This document shows, one piece after another, positions 18,365-26,731 of a DNA stretch of 64,000 nucleotides (the first letter of the stretch is position 1; the number at the start of each line of letters is the position of its first letter). Source of the stretch: Syntrophomonas_B sp035447945 (GTDB lineage: Bacteria > Bacillota > Syntrophomonadia > Syntrophomonadales > Syntrophomonadaceae); NCBI GenBank assembly GCA_035447945.1, contig DAOTHZ010000003.1:1-64000 (forward strand), given 5' to 3'. Below the pieces are notes generated by a model. It ran no database searches. It saw nothing but the letters and a program-made list of their open reading frames with translations, and had not been told where the DNA came from. The position numbers and the translations under genes were made by a program.

Positions 18365-18687
18365 TAAAAGCCGGCAAATTATCCGCAAAAATATAAAAAT
18401 ATAATGATCATAGAGGAAAATTAAAATTTATAGCGAATATCATAAATGCGAGATAAATTTCGTTTTAAAAAAGCTGCCTGTTTGTTATCGGGCAGCTTTC
18501 GTCGAGATGTGAATTCTGGTACGAACAGGGTGAAATCTGTAATCGCAATAGAGGATGTTCCCTTCCTGAATCAAAAAAGACCATACAAAAGCTCGAAATT
18601 AAAAAAATATCTGCCCAAAAAGGATTTTGGATTAATTCGTAGAATACAGTATGTGTTGAAAATGGTAAAAAGAACAAGGTGGTGCAG
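18365..18687. other. Intergenic region ahead of the ATP synthase operon
   Basis: This 323-base stretch holds one clear hairpin (18470-18499: AAAGCTGCC, 12-base loop, GGCAGCTTT). Its T-run lies on the minus-strand side, so it terminates poorly on the plus strand. A 96-codon reading frame at 18446-18736 has no recognisable content and overlaps atpZ. A promoter for the atp operon is expected here, but I see only weak candidates. No RNA gene recognised. Confidence 0.5.
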
Positions 18688-18939
18688 ATGGCAGACAAAA
18701 AGCAAAATTGGCCGAGGGCACTTGCAGATGCCATGAATTTAGCCACATCTGTGGCGGCAGCGATAGCGGTCGGCTATTTTGGCGGCAAATGGCTGGATGG
18801 CAAGTTTGATACGGGTCCTTGGCTGTCAATCGGAGGTTTGCTTTTTGGAATGCTAACAGCCGGCAAAATGATGTGGGAGAGATTGATGATCGAATCCCGC
18901 CAAAAACCTTCACCGGGATCCGCAGAGGATCAGGATTGA
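18688..18939 (+). CDS. atpZ: AtpZ-type ATP synthase gene 1 protein
   Basis: An 83-residue protein with two predicted membrane helices and the GYFGGKWLDGKFDTGPW motif of the AtpZ/AtpI-like family, which is linked to assembly or Mg2+/Ca2+ supply of the ATP synthase. ATG at 18688 follows AAGGTGG. It heads the operon 103 bases before atpB; a separate AtpI protein is not present between them. Confidence 0.85.
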   Translation: MADKKQNWPRALADAMNLATSVAAAIAVGYFGGKWLDGKFDTGPWLSIGGLLFGMLTAGKMMWERLMIESRQKPSPGSAEDQD

Positions 18940-19042
18940 ATATTTTCTGAGGAAACACAATCAAGGTTTGAAGTTTTGGGTCAGGTCCGGCAAAAGACCG
19001 ACAAAACCACAAATAATATATTAATAGGAAGGGGGGAGAAAG

Positions 19043-19726
19043 ATGATATTTGGTATGTGGGATGGTGTCTATTTTCACATAGGTCCTATTCCAGTAGACC
19101 ATCTGGTTGTTACACAGTGGGGTATCGTTGCCGTAATTGGTTTACTAGCCTTTTTTGCCACGAAAAACATGCAAGTTTGTCCCAAGGGTCTGCAGAATGC
19201 CTTTGAATGGATCGTTGTATGGACCACCGATTTTTTCACTCAACTCATGGATAAGGAACATATTGCAAAGAAGTATGCTCCCCTTCTGTCAACATTCTTT
19301 TTGTTTATCCTTTTCAGCAATTACAGTGGTCTGATTCCAGGAGCTGCCCATATTCAAGGATTTCAACCGCCGACTAGTAACTGGAACGTTACCGTCACAC
19401 TCGCTTTGATTACTGTATTTGCAGTCCAAAGCGCAGGTTTTGCCGAACATGGATTCCATTATCTGGGACACTTTGTAAGTCCCAACCCGCTGATGTTGCC
19501 GCTGAATCTACTGGAAGAAATAACTCACCCGCTATCCCTTACCGTTCGTCTATTTGGCAATATTTTTGGTGAGGAAATGATTATTGCTTATATGATGTTC
19601 ATGGTTCCATTCTTGATTCCATCAGCCCTGATGGCGCTGAGTGTTCTGCTGGGCGCAATCCAGGCAATCGTTTTCACTATCCTATCGGCGAGCTATATAG
19701 CCGCAGCTACGGGAGAGGGTCATTAA
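19043..19726 (+). CDS. atpB: ATP synthase subunit a
   Basis: A 227-residue membrane protein forming the stator half-channels of Fo. The essential arginine lies in SLTVRLFGNIFG, and the C-terminal helices (AIQAIVFTILSASYI) match subunit a. ATG after GGAAGGGGGGAG. Together with the c ring it moves the coupling ion across the cytoplasmic membrane. Confidence 0.95.
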   Translation: MIFGMWDGVYFHIGPIPVDHLVVTQWGIVAVIGLLAFFATKNMQVCPKGLQNAFEWIVVWTTDFFTQLMDKEHIAKKYAPLLSTFFLFILFSNYSGLIPGAAHIQGFQPPTSNWNVTVTLALITVFAVQSAGFAEHGFHYLGHFVSPNPLMLPLNLLEEITHPLSLTVRLFGNIFGEEMIIAYMMFMVPFLIPSALMALSVLLGAIQAIVFTILSASYIAAATGEGH

Positions 19727-19786
19727 AATTAACATAAACTAGGGCAATGTTTATAAAGCATTGGCATGATGAAAGGAGGGGAAAGA

Positions 19787-20005
19787 ATGGGTATCGCATT
19801 AGGAGCTGGTTTAGCCGTATCTATTGCCGGTCTGGGTGGCGGCGTTGGAATGGGTGTTGCTGGTGGAAAGGCTATTGAGGCCATCGCCAGACAGCCCGAA
19901 GTTGGAGGGGACGTAAGAACCCTTATGTTTATTACCTTTGCTTTTATTGAAACTCTGACCATTTATGGTCTGCTGATCGCATTTATGCTGGTTGGCAAAA
20001 TGTAA
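19787..20005 (+). CDS. atpE: ATP synthase subunit c
   Basis: A 72-residue two-helix hairpin proteolipid, with the ARQPE loop at 34-38 and the ion-carrying glutamate at E55. The ATG at 19787 follows AAAGGAGGGG; an in-frame ATG at 19766 precedes that site. Compared with the Na+-binding c subunit of Ilyobacter (Q32, E65, S66, T67, Y70), the equivalent residues here are M22, E55, T56, L57 and Y60. The lack of Q or E at position 22 speaks for proton rather than Na+ coupling, though T56 leaves some doubt. A strong hairpin follows before atpF. Confidence 0.95.
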   Translation: MGIALGAGLAVSIAGLGGGVGMGVAGGKAIEAIARQPEVGGDVRTLMFITFAFIETLTIYGLLIAFMLVGKM

Positions 20006-20037
20006 GCATTAAAGGTATATCGTTAACCTACCAAGAG

Positions 20038-20086
20038 GGGCGATAGAGCAAGGCAATGTTATAGAACAAGCAAGGCTCTATCGCCC
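20038..20086 (+). promoter_or_regulatory. Hairpin between atpE and atpF
   Basis: A perfect 12-bp inverted repeat, GGGCGATAGAGC (20038-20049) and GCTCTATCGCCC (20075-20086), encloses a 25-base loop. No T-run follows, so it is unlikely to stop transcription. It lies 32 bases after the atpE stop and would protect the 3' end of an atpE segment or set different expression of atpE (many copies per complex) and atpF. Confidence 0.7.
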
Positions 20087-20124
20087 ATAATACTATTAGC
20101 TCTGAGAATGGAGGTAGCACATCC

Positions 20125-20745
20125 GTGAAAAGGAACAAAAGGGAATATTTATTTGGCCTCCTTTTAGCCTTTGTTATGGTATTGGGATATGCCACCCTCT
20201 GCATGGCTTCAGGTGATGCTTCAGTTCCTGTTGCAGCACCGGAAGGAAAGCCCCCTGTATTTGGCAACTTGTATGTTATCGGCTGGTCAGCGGTCAACTT
20301 CTTTGTATTGCTGGCGCTGCTCTACAAGTTTGGGTTCAATCCGGTTAATGCAATGCTGGAACAGCGGGCCAACACCATTGAGAGTGCAATCAAACATGCA
20401 GAAGAAATAAGGGTTGAAGTAGATCAATTGAGAAAAGAAGCGCAGGCCAATCTGGCTGAATCCCGCAAAGAGGCGCAAGAGATTGTTGCCAGAGCGACCA
20501 AAGCTGCAGATGATGCCAAAACTGAAATTGCAGCCCAAGCCAAAGAAGAGGCCGCGGCAATGAAAACCAAAGCGCAGGCGGAAATCGCTTCAGCGACGGA
20601 AGCCGCCAAAGCTGAACTTCGCAATACGGCAGCGACCCTTGCCATGATGGCCGCCGAAAAAGTCTTAGGCAGAGCCATTACGGAAGAAGACCACAAAAAA
20701 ATGGTCAAAGAATTTGTAGATGAAGCGGGCGATTTCCTATGCTAA
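20125..20745 (+). CDS. atpF: ATP synthase subunit b with N-terminal extension
   Basis: A 206-residue peripheral-stalk subunit. The usual single membrane helix (about residues 48-70, ending YKFGFNPV) is preceded by an extra hydrophobic segment (about 10-30) that looks like a signal peptide or second helix, making it longer than a typical b subunit of about 160 residues. The rest is a long charged alanine-rich helix for stator dimerisation. GTG start after GGAGGTAG. It overlaps atpH by seven bases. Confidence 0.92.
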   Translation: MKRNKREYLFGLLLAFVMVLGYATLCMASGDASVPVAAPEGKPPVFGNLYVIGWSAVNFFVLLALLYKFGFNPVNAMLEQRANTIESAIKHAEEIRVEVDQLRKEAQANLAESRKEAQEIVARATKAADDAKTEIAAQAKEEAAAMKTKAQAEIASATEAAKAELRNTAATLAMMAAEKVLGRAITEEDHKKMVKEFVDEAGDFLC

Positions 20746-21287
20746 ACAAGAGCGTCGCTAGGCGCTATGCTGAAGCGTTTTTTGGCATTGCCCGTGAAGC
20801 CGATAAGATTGATGCATATCAGGCGGAATTGGAAAAGGTCATCAGCACTATCGCTGAGGTTGACGGCATGAAAGAATACCTGGACCATCTCCTGGTACCC
20901 GCCAGAGAAAAGAAGGATCTGGTCCAAAAGGTTTTTGGTACGCAGCTTTCACCGATGACCATGAATTTCTTGTTCATGATTATTGACAAAAGACGCGAAA
21001 GCTATCTTGAATTCATCTATCGTGAATATGTAGAAATGGCTGATGAATCCCGTAATATCAAGAAAGCTGAACTATTTGCCGCCCGTGAGGTGCCCCAGCA
21101 GGAATTGGATGCACTGGAGGAGAGACTCTCCGCTTCTACCGGCAAAAAAGTGATGTTGAAGCTGACGGTTGATCCGACGCTTCTAGGTGGAGCAAAGATA
21201 CGCATGGGTGACCAGATCGTGGATGGCACGGCAGTTAAAAAACTGCAGATGTTGACAGAGAAACTAAAGAAAGCAAAGATAAGTTAA
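20739..21287 (+). CDS. atpH: ATP synthase subunit delta
   Basis: A 182-residue delta subunit joining the b stalk to F1. The N-terminal RRYAEAFFGIA and C-terminal DPTLLGGAKIRMGDQIVDGT segments are diagnostic. It overlaps atpF by seven bases. The last bases lie inside the left copy of the 55-base repeat that flanks the N gap; the reading frame itself is complete. Confidence 0.95.
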   Translation: MLNKSVARRYAEAFFGIAREADKIDAYQAELEKVISTIAEVDGMKEYLDHLLVPAREKKDLVQKVFGTQLSPMTMNFLFMIIDKRRESYLEFIYREYVEMADESRNIKKAELFAAREVPQQELDALEERLSASTGKKVMLKLTVDPTLLGGAKIRMGDQIVDGTAVKKLQMLTEKLKKAKIS

Positions 21288-21484
21288 TTCGATAGGGGTG
21301 AGCACGTAAATGAGTATTAGACCTGAAGANNNNNNNNNNNNNNNNNNNNNNNNNNNNNNNNNNNNNNNNNNNNNNNNNNNNNNNNNNNNNNNNNNNNNNN
21401 NNNNNNNNNNNNNNNNNNNNNNNNNNNNNAAAGATAAGTTAATTCGATAGGGGTGAGCACGTAAATGAGTATTAGACCTGAAGA
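21275..21484. other. Scaffold gap of 100 N flanked by identical 55-base ends
   Basis: Bases 21330-21429 are exactly 100 N. The 55 bases before them (21275-21329) are identical to the 55 bases after them (21430-21484), covering the end of atpH, the spacer and the first codons of atpA. This is what an unmerged contig overlap looks like: the real chromosome very probably has one copy and no gap, so atpH and atpA are about 22 bases apart. A second truncated atpA start at 21310 is part of the artefact. Confidence 0.9.
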
Positions 21485-22979
21485 GATTAGCGCCATCCTG
21501 AAAGAGCAGATAGAGCGCTACCAATCCGAGGTCGAAGTCAGCAATGTCGGCTCAGTCATCTATGTGGGTGACGGTATTGCTCGAGTCTACGGATTACAGG
21601 GAGCTATGGCTGGCGAATTGTTGGAATTCACAGGCGGAACCTTCGGAATGGTTCTGAACCTGGAAGAAGATAATGTTGGTGCGGTTCTTTTGGGACCTTA
21701 TTATCATATTAAAGAAGGCGACATCGTAAAAGCCACTGGAAGAATCATGGAAGTTCCGACGGGCAATGCCATGCTGGGCAGGGTTGTTAATGCATTGGGA
21801 CAACCTATCGACGGCAAAGGACCTATCAATACAGACAAGTTCCGGCCTGTTGAGCGTGTTGCACCGGGTGTTGTTACCCGTGCGCCAGTTAACGTACCTA
21901 TGCAAACCGGCTTGAAAGCAATTGACTCCATGGTCCCGATCGGCAGAGGCCAGCGTGAGTTAATCATCGGTGACCGCCAAGTTGGCAAGACTGCCATTGC
22001 GATTGATGCCATCATCAACCAGAGAACCAAAAAAGATATGATTTGTATTTATGTAGGGATTGGCCAGAAACAATCCACGATTGCCGGTATAGCAAGTAAA
22101 CTTGAAGAAATGGGTGCCATGGACTATACCATCATCGTCGCGGCAACGGCTTCCGAACCTGCTCCGCTGCTTTACATTGCCCCCTACGCTGGGGTTGCCA
22201 TGGCAGAAGAGTTTATGGAAAGCGAAAAAGCCGATGTTTTGATTATTTACGATGATCTGTCCAAGCATGCAGTTGCGTATCGTGAAATGTCACTGTTGCT
22301 CAGACGTCCGCCCGGACGTGAAGCCTATCCCGGAGACGTTTTCTATCTCCATTCCCGTTTGCTGGAAAGAGCCTGCAAACTTAATGAAAACTATGGTGGC
22401 GGTTCAATTACGGCTCTGCCGATTATTGAAACCCAGGCCGGTGACGTATCCGCGTATATTCCGACCAATGTTATTTCCATTACTGACGGCCAGATCTATC
22501 TGGAAACCGACCTTTTCTACGCTGGTCAACGTCCAGCCATCAACGCCGGTCTATCCGTCAGCCGCGTAGGTGGTAGCGCCCAGACCAAGGCGATGAAATC
22601 AGTTGCCGGGCAGTTACGTTTGGATTTGGCGCAGTTCCGTGAACTGGCTGCCTTTGCCCAGTTCGGTTCCGACCTGGATAAAGCGACGCTGGCCAGACTG
22701 ACTCGTGGTGAAAGAGTAACCGAAGTTCTGAAACAAGGCCAATATGTACCAATGGCCACAGAAGAACAGGTAATTATGATTTTTGCGGGGGTCAACGGTT
22801 ATCTCGATGATATGCCCAAGAACAAGGTTCAGGAGTTTGAAACGGACTTCCTCAAATTCATGCGCAGTACTTATGCTGATGTTCTGGCTACGATACGTGA
22901 CGCCGGTAAACTTGATGATGCAACGCAAGACAAATTGGTAAAAGGCATACAAGAATTCAAGTCTACCTTCGCAGTTTAG
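21465..22979 (+). CDS. atpA: ATP synthase subunit alpha
   Basis: A 504-residue non-catalytic nucleotide-binding subunit of F1. The P-loop GDRQVGKT is at residues 169-176 and the VGSVIYVGDGIARVYG N-terminal barrel is present. ATG with AGGGGTGAG upstream. The first codons are repeated on the left side of the scaffold gap (from 21310), but the full gene is intact to the right of it. Confidence 0.97.
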   Translation: MSIRPEEISAILKEQIERYQSEVEVSNVGSVIYVGDGIARVYGLQGAMAGELLEFTGGTFGMVLNLEEDNVGAVLLGPYYHIKEGDIVKATGRIMEVPTGNAMLGRVVNALGQPIDGKGPINTDKFRPVERVAPGVVTRAPVNVPMQTGLKAIDSMVPIGRGQRELIIGDRQVGKTAIAIDAIINQRTKKDMICIYVGIGQKQSTIAGIASKLEEMGAMDYTIIVAATASEPAPLLYIAPYAGVAMAEEFMESEKADVLIIYDDLSKHAVAYREMSLLLRRPPGREAYPGDVFYLHSRLLERACKLNENYGGGSITALPIIETQAGDVSAYIPTNVISITDGQIYLETDLFYAGQRPAINAGLSVSRVGGSAQTKAMKSVAGQLRLDLAQFRELAAFAQFGSDLDKATLARLTRGERVTEVLKQGQYVPMATEEQVIMIFAGVNGYLDDMPKNKVQEFETDFLKFMRSTYADVLATIRDAGKLDDATQDKLVKGIQEFKSTFAV

Positions 22980-22992
22980 GTGGTGAGTGTAA

Positions 22993-23877
22993 ATGGCAGG
23001 TGCAGGAGTAAGAGAATTTAAGCGAAGAATCCGCAGCGTCAAGAACACTCAACAGATTACCAAAGCGATGAAAATGGTTGCTGCCGCTAAATTGCGCAAG
23101 GCCCAGGAACAGGCTGAACAATCCAGGCCTTATACCGAAACCTTGCAGGGAACCTTGGCCAGATTGGCTTCTTTGGCAACCGATGTTCAGCATCCTTTGC
23201 TGGTGACCCGTGATGAAGTTCGCAAGGTTGGCTATATTGTCATCACTGCTGACCGGGGTCTATGCGGAGGGTACAATACCAACATCATCAAAGTCGCCAA
23301 TGATGCCATGGCAACGGACGAGAGAAAAGTTGAAAATGCGGTTATTGCAGTGGGCAGAAAAGCCCGCGACTTCTATCGCAAGCGCAAGGGATTGGAAGCG
23401 GAATATACCAATTTGGGAGACACAATCAGTTATACGGATGCCAGGGAAATTGCTGAATATATTATCAACGCTTATGAGAATGAAGAGCTTGATGAGGTGT
23501 ATCTGGTTTATGCCAGATTTGTAAATGTACTGCGGCAGATTCCTACAGTAGCTAAGCTGTTGCCGATTGAGAAACTTGACGCAGCCGAAGAAACAGTGGA
23601 AAAATATGTGGAATACATTTATGAGCCCAGTGCCGAACTCATCCTTTTGACTTTGCTGCCCAGATATGTAGGCAGTCAGATATACCATGCCATGCTGGAG
23701 GGAAAAGCCAGCGAACACGGCGCCCGAATGACAGCCATGGGCAACGCTACCCAGAATGCAGGAGAAATCATTGATTCTTTGACCCTGCAGATGAACAAAG
23801 TCAGACAGGCGGCCATAACCGACGAAATACTTGATATTGTTGGAGGCGCCGAAGCTCTCAATAAAGGAGGAAAGTAG
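22993..23877 (+). CDS. atpG: ATP synthase subunit gamma
   Basis: A 294-residue central rotor shaft protein. The N-terminal helix (REFKRRIRSVKNTQQITKAM) and the C-terminal helix (NKVRQAAITDEILDIVGGA) are the conserved parts that turn inside the alpha3beta3 head. ATG start after AGGTGGTGAG, 13 bases after the atpA stop. Confidence 0.97.
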   Translation: MAGAGVREFKRRIRSVKNTQQITKAMKMVAAAKLRKAQEQAEQSRPYTETLQGTLARLASLATDVQHPLLVTRDEVRKVGYIVITADRGLCGGYNTNIIKVANDAMATDERKVENAVIAVGRKARDFYRKRKGLEAEYTNLGDTISYTDAREIAEYIINAYENEELDEVYLVYARFVNVLRQIPTVAKLLPIEKLDAAEETVEKYVEYIYEPSAELILLTLLPRYVGSQIYHAMLEGKASEHGARMTAMGNATQNAGEIIDSLTLQMNKVRQAAITDEILDIVGGAEALNKGGK

Positions 23878-23880
23878 AGA

Positions 23881-25311
23881 ATGGCGAATGTAACCTATGG
23901 AGAGGTAACTCAGGTCATCGGCGCGGTTGTGGACGTCAGGTTCAAACCGGGTGAGTTACCGGATCTAATGAACGCTATTACCATAAAATCAGAAGACCAG
24001 GATAGCAGCGCCAGGGTCATAGCTGACCTCGATGTTACCCTCGAGGCCATGCAATTGTTGGGCAACGACACCGTTCGCTGCGTTGCTTTGAGTCCTACTG
24101 ACGGAATCATGAGAGGCATGAAGGCTACCAATACCGCTGCCGCCATTAAGATTCCCGTCGGCGACGGATGCCTGGGCCGGATTCTGAATGTTTTGGGCAG
24201 AGAGGTAGATAACGCTGGTCCGGTGAATGCTTCGGAATATTGGGAAATTCACCGTAATCCCCCGCCACTTACTGATCAGTTGCCGGCTACAACCATGTTG
24301 GAAACCGGTATTAAAGTTGCCGACCTGATTTGCCCCTATGCTAAGGGAGGAAAAATTGGTCTGTTCGGTGGGGCCGGAGTTGGCAAGACCGTTATCATTC
24401 AAGAATTAATCAGAAATATTGCTTACGAGCATGGTGGATATTCCGTATTCACCGGTGTGGGTGAGCGTTCCCGTGAAGGCAATGACCTTTGGGGTGAAAT
24501 GACCGAGTCCGGCGTTATTGACAAATGCGCCTTGATTTTTGGTCAGATGAATGAGCCGCCGGGCGCCCGCCTGCGGGTTGCTTTGACTGGTCTGACGGTT
24601 GCGGAGTATTTCCGTGATGTTGGCGGACAAGACGTGCTGATATTTATTGACAATATATTCCGTTTCGCCCAGGCAGGCAATGAAGTGTCCGCGCTGTTAG
24701 GACGTATGCCGTCCGCCGTTGGTTACCAGCCTACCCTGGCAACGGATATGGGTCTCTTACAGGAACGTATTACCTCGACCCGCAAAGGTTCCATCACTTC
24801 CGCCCAAGCGGTTTATGTACCGGCCGACGACTTGACTGACCCGGCACCGGCGACGACCTTTGCTCACTTGGACGCAACCACGACGCTGTCTCGTGCCATT
24901 TCCGAGTTGGGGATTTATCCGGCGGTTGATCCTCTGGATTCCACCTCCCGGATCCTTGATCCGCAGATTGTTGGTCCCAAGCATTACAATGCGGCCCGCG
25001 GCGTACAGCAGATTCTGCAAAGATACAAAGAATTGCAGGACATTATCGCCATTCTGGGTATGGATGAATTGTCTGATGAAGACAAACTGATCGTGGCCCG
25101 TGCCAGAAAGATTCAACGTTATCTGTCCCAGCCCTTCCACGTTGCGGAACAGTTTACGGGCAGACCGGGTATCTATGTACCGGTTGCCGAGACGGTTGAA
25201 TCGTTTACCCAGGTGCTGGCAGGCAAACATGATGCACTGTCTGAAGAAGCATTCTACATGATGGGAAATATTGATACGGTATTGGCAAATGCAAAAAGAT
25301 TGGAGGGGTAG
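23881..25311 (+). CDS. atpD: ATP synthase subunit beta
   Basis: A 476-residue catalytic subunit. It has the P-loop GGAGVGKT, the catalytic glutamate in GVGERSREGNDL, and the regulatory loop MDELSDEDK. ATG start three bases after the atpG stop with AAAGGAGG upstream. Confidence 0.98.
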   Translation: MANVTYGEVTQVIGAVVDVRFKPGELPDLMNAITIKSEDQDSSARVIADLDVTLEAMQLLGNDTVRCVALSPTDGIMRGMKATNTAAAIKIPVGDGCLGRILNVLGREVDNAGPVNASEYWEIHRNPPPLTDQLPATTMLETGIKVADLICPYAKGGKIGLFGGAGVGKTVIIQELIRNIAYEHGGYSVFTGVGERSREGNDLWGEMTESGVIDKCALIFGQMNEPPGARLRVALTGLTVAEYFRDVGGQDVLIFIDNIFRFAQAGNEVSALLGRMPSAVGYQPTLATDMGLLQERITSTRKGSITSAQAVYVPADDLTDPAPATTFAHLDATTTLSRAISELGIYPAVDPLDSTSRILDPQIVGPKHYNAARGVQQILQRYKELQDIIAILGMDELSDEDKLIVARARKIQRYLSQPFHVAEQFTGRPGIYVPVAETVESFTQVLAGKHDALSEEAFYMMGNIDTVLANAKRLEG

Positions 25312-25314
25312 TCT

Positions 25315-25734
25315 GTGGCAGACAACACCTTCATGGTTGAAATTGTTACACCGGAGCAGATTCTCTTTAAAGATGAAGTTCAATTTCTGGTGGTTCCGGA
25401 ACTTAATGGTGAGCTGGGTATATTGAAAAACCATGCTCCCATGATAGCAGCACTGGATGTTGGCGTGATGAGATATACTGATCCGGCAGGCAAAGTAAAA
25501 AAAATAGCCTTAAGCGGCGGATTTATGGAAGTTATCTATAATGAAGTCCGTGTCTTGGCTGAAACGGCTGAACAGGGATCGGAGATCGATATTCTAAGAG
25601 CCAAGGCCGCCAAAGAAAGAGCGGAAAAAAGGCTGCAGGCAATTAACGAGAATATCAACCATGCACGAGCCGAAATGGCATTAAGAAGAGCCGTTACAAG
25701 GCTCAAAGCAGCAGATGCTCTTTTAAAAGAATAA
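25315..25734 (+). CDS. atpC: ATP synthase subunit epsilon
   Basis: A 139-residue epsilon subunit: N-terminal beta sandwich (VEIVTPEQILF, GELGILKNHAP) and C-terminal helical hairpin (about 88-138) that can inhibit rotation. GTG start four bases after the atpD stop with GGAGGGG upstream. Last gene of the operon; a strong hairpin follows. Confidence 0.95.
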   Translation: MADNTFMVEIVTPEQILFKDEVQFLVVPELNGELGILKNHAPMIAALDVGVMRYTDPAGKVKKIALSGGFMEVIYNEVRVLAETAEQGSEIDILRAKAAKERAEKRLQAINENINHARAEMALRRAVTRLKAADALLKE

Positions 25735-25744
25735 AATCTGGTTA

Positions 25745-25780
25745 CCAAAGCCGGAAGGATGATTTACCTTCCGGCTTTGG
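25745..25780. terminator. Hairpin after atpC
   Basis: A perfect 14-bp stem (CCAAAGCCGGAAGG and CCTTCCGGCTTTGG) with an 8-base loop, ten bases after atpC. No long T-run follows, so it may act as a terminator, as a 3' stability hairpin, or with Rho. Confidence 0.75.
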
Positions 25781-25903
25781 ATTATAAACCGATTGGCACA
25801 CGGCCAAATTCGTAATATACTATAATTAAATTTATCACAAAACGTAATATTGCGTGTTGTGCATTACTGTGCTGAATATGGCATTTAAAAGAGGTTATTG
25901 GCT

Positions 25904-26128
25904 GTGGACAAATTGATGTTACTTAAGGCATTGGTTATTGCCATAACTGTATATTATCTGATGAAAGGCATTCTTTATCTGGTTCTTTGGCAGGTATTGT
26001 CGAAAGCGGAGGAGAACGGTAAGGTGAGAGCTGCCAAAGCCCGCAGTATTATTATGGAACAACGGCGCAAAAGAGATGAAAGAGAAGCGCAACTGGCGCA
26101 GGAAAGGAAGGAAAAGAGACTCTATTAA
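25904..26128 (+). CDS. Small single-pass membrane protein, unknown
   Basis: A 74-residue protein I do not recognise. One hydrophobic helix (about residues 4-27) is followed by a strongly charged, Arg/Lys/Glu-rich helix likely to be a cytoplasmic coiled coil. GTG at 25904 is preferred, with AGAGG nine bases upstream; a TTG at 25898 is possible. A protein of the same design follows at 26191. In Bacillus small membrane protein genes also sit between atpC and ywmB, but I see no clear homology. Confidence 0.65.
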   Translation: MDKLMLLKALVIAITVYYLMKGILYLVLWQVLSKAEENGKVRAAKARSIIMEQRRKRDEREAQLAQERKEKRLY

Positions 26129-26190
26129 GTTCCTGCCGGCACTCTTATGGAATTGGCGCCGGGAGCAATTTTCCAGAATGGGTGGTTTAT

Positions 26191-26421
26191 ATGGGAGATT
26201 TACAAATTAAATTTTTAATTTTAATCGTATTGGTATTTTTAATCACCGCCGGCTTTTGTATATTGATCTGGCAGCAGACCAAAAAGTTTGAGAAAAAGGC
26301 CTTGCTAGCCAAACAACGGCAAAAGGAATATGAAAAGGAACTGCGTCTAAAGATCCAGGAAGAAAAAAGAGCGCAAAAGGAAAAAGCAGCGGTAACATCA
26401 TCGCAAGAACCGGAGAATTGA
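26191..26421 (+). CDS. Small single-pass membrane protein, unknown
   Basis: A 76-residue protein with one hydrophobic helix (about 6-28) and a highly charged tail, KKFEKKALLAKQRQKEYEKE and onward, probably a cytoplasmic coiled coil. Same architecture as the preceding gene and likely co-transcribed with it. ATG at 26191 with GGGTGG upstream. Function unknown. Confidence 0.6.
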   Translation: MGDLQIKFLILIVLVFLITAGFCILIWQQTKKFEKKALLAKQRQKEYEKELRLKIQEEKRAQKEKAAVTSSQEPEN

Positions 26422-26731
26422 TTTTCTAAGCGGGTGATACTTGCACAAGAACGGACGAATTAACTGTCATAAAGTCAAACCTAAATCAAATGAGTAAACG
26501 AAAGGGCGAAACAAGCGGAGAAGCCTGATGAATGAACGTACCGAACGTTCATTCATCAGGCTTCCCGTTATTTTAGAAGCAGTTCGCTTCATGCAGTATT
26601 GTTGACCTCGTCAGTTGTTATCGGGGTACATTAGAGGATGATATTTCTCCTTGCCCGGCATAACCGGAGAATATTCCCCGGCAAATGTGTCAACAATTTG
26701 GGTAGATCACAACGGGTAAGGGGAAGGGCAA
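26422..26731. other. Intergenic region with a long perfect hairpin
   Basis: This 310-base spacer ahead of ywmB holds no recognisable gene. Its main feature is the 20-bp perfect inverted repeat at 26520-26564. AAGGGGAAGGG at 26717-26727 precedes the ywmB start. A TTGACC (26602-26607) has no good -10 box at the expected distance. Confidence 0.55.
26520..26564. repeat. 20-bp perfect inverted repeat (hairpin)
   Basis: Arms at 26520-26539 and 26545-26564 are perfectly complementary over 20 bases, with a 5-base loop (ACCGA). The stem ends in GAACGT/ACGTTC around the loop. Only a loose T-rich stretch follows (CCCGTTATTTTAG). It could be an unusually long terminator between the small membrane protein genes and ywmB, a regulator-binding palindrome, or the relic of a small mobile repeat. 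Confidence 0.8.

Noticed and set aside
18470..18499. Terminator for the MazG-like gene
   Set aside because: The T-run is on the minus-strand side, so it does not fit a plus-strand terminator; described only as a hairpin in the spacer.
18446..18736. 96-codon frame ahead of atpZ
   Set aside because: No ribosome binding site or similarity; it contains the hairpin at 18470-18499 and runs into atpZ in another frame.
21310..21329. A second, truncated atpA copy before the N gap
   Set aside because: It is part of the identical 55-base contig end and is explained by an unmerged assembly overlap.
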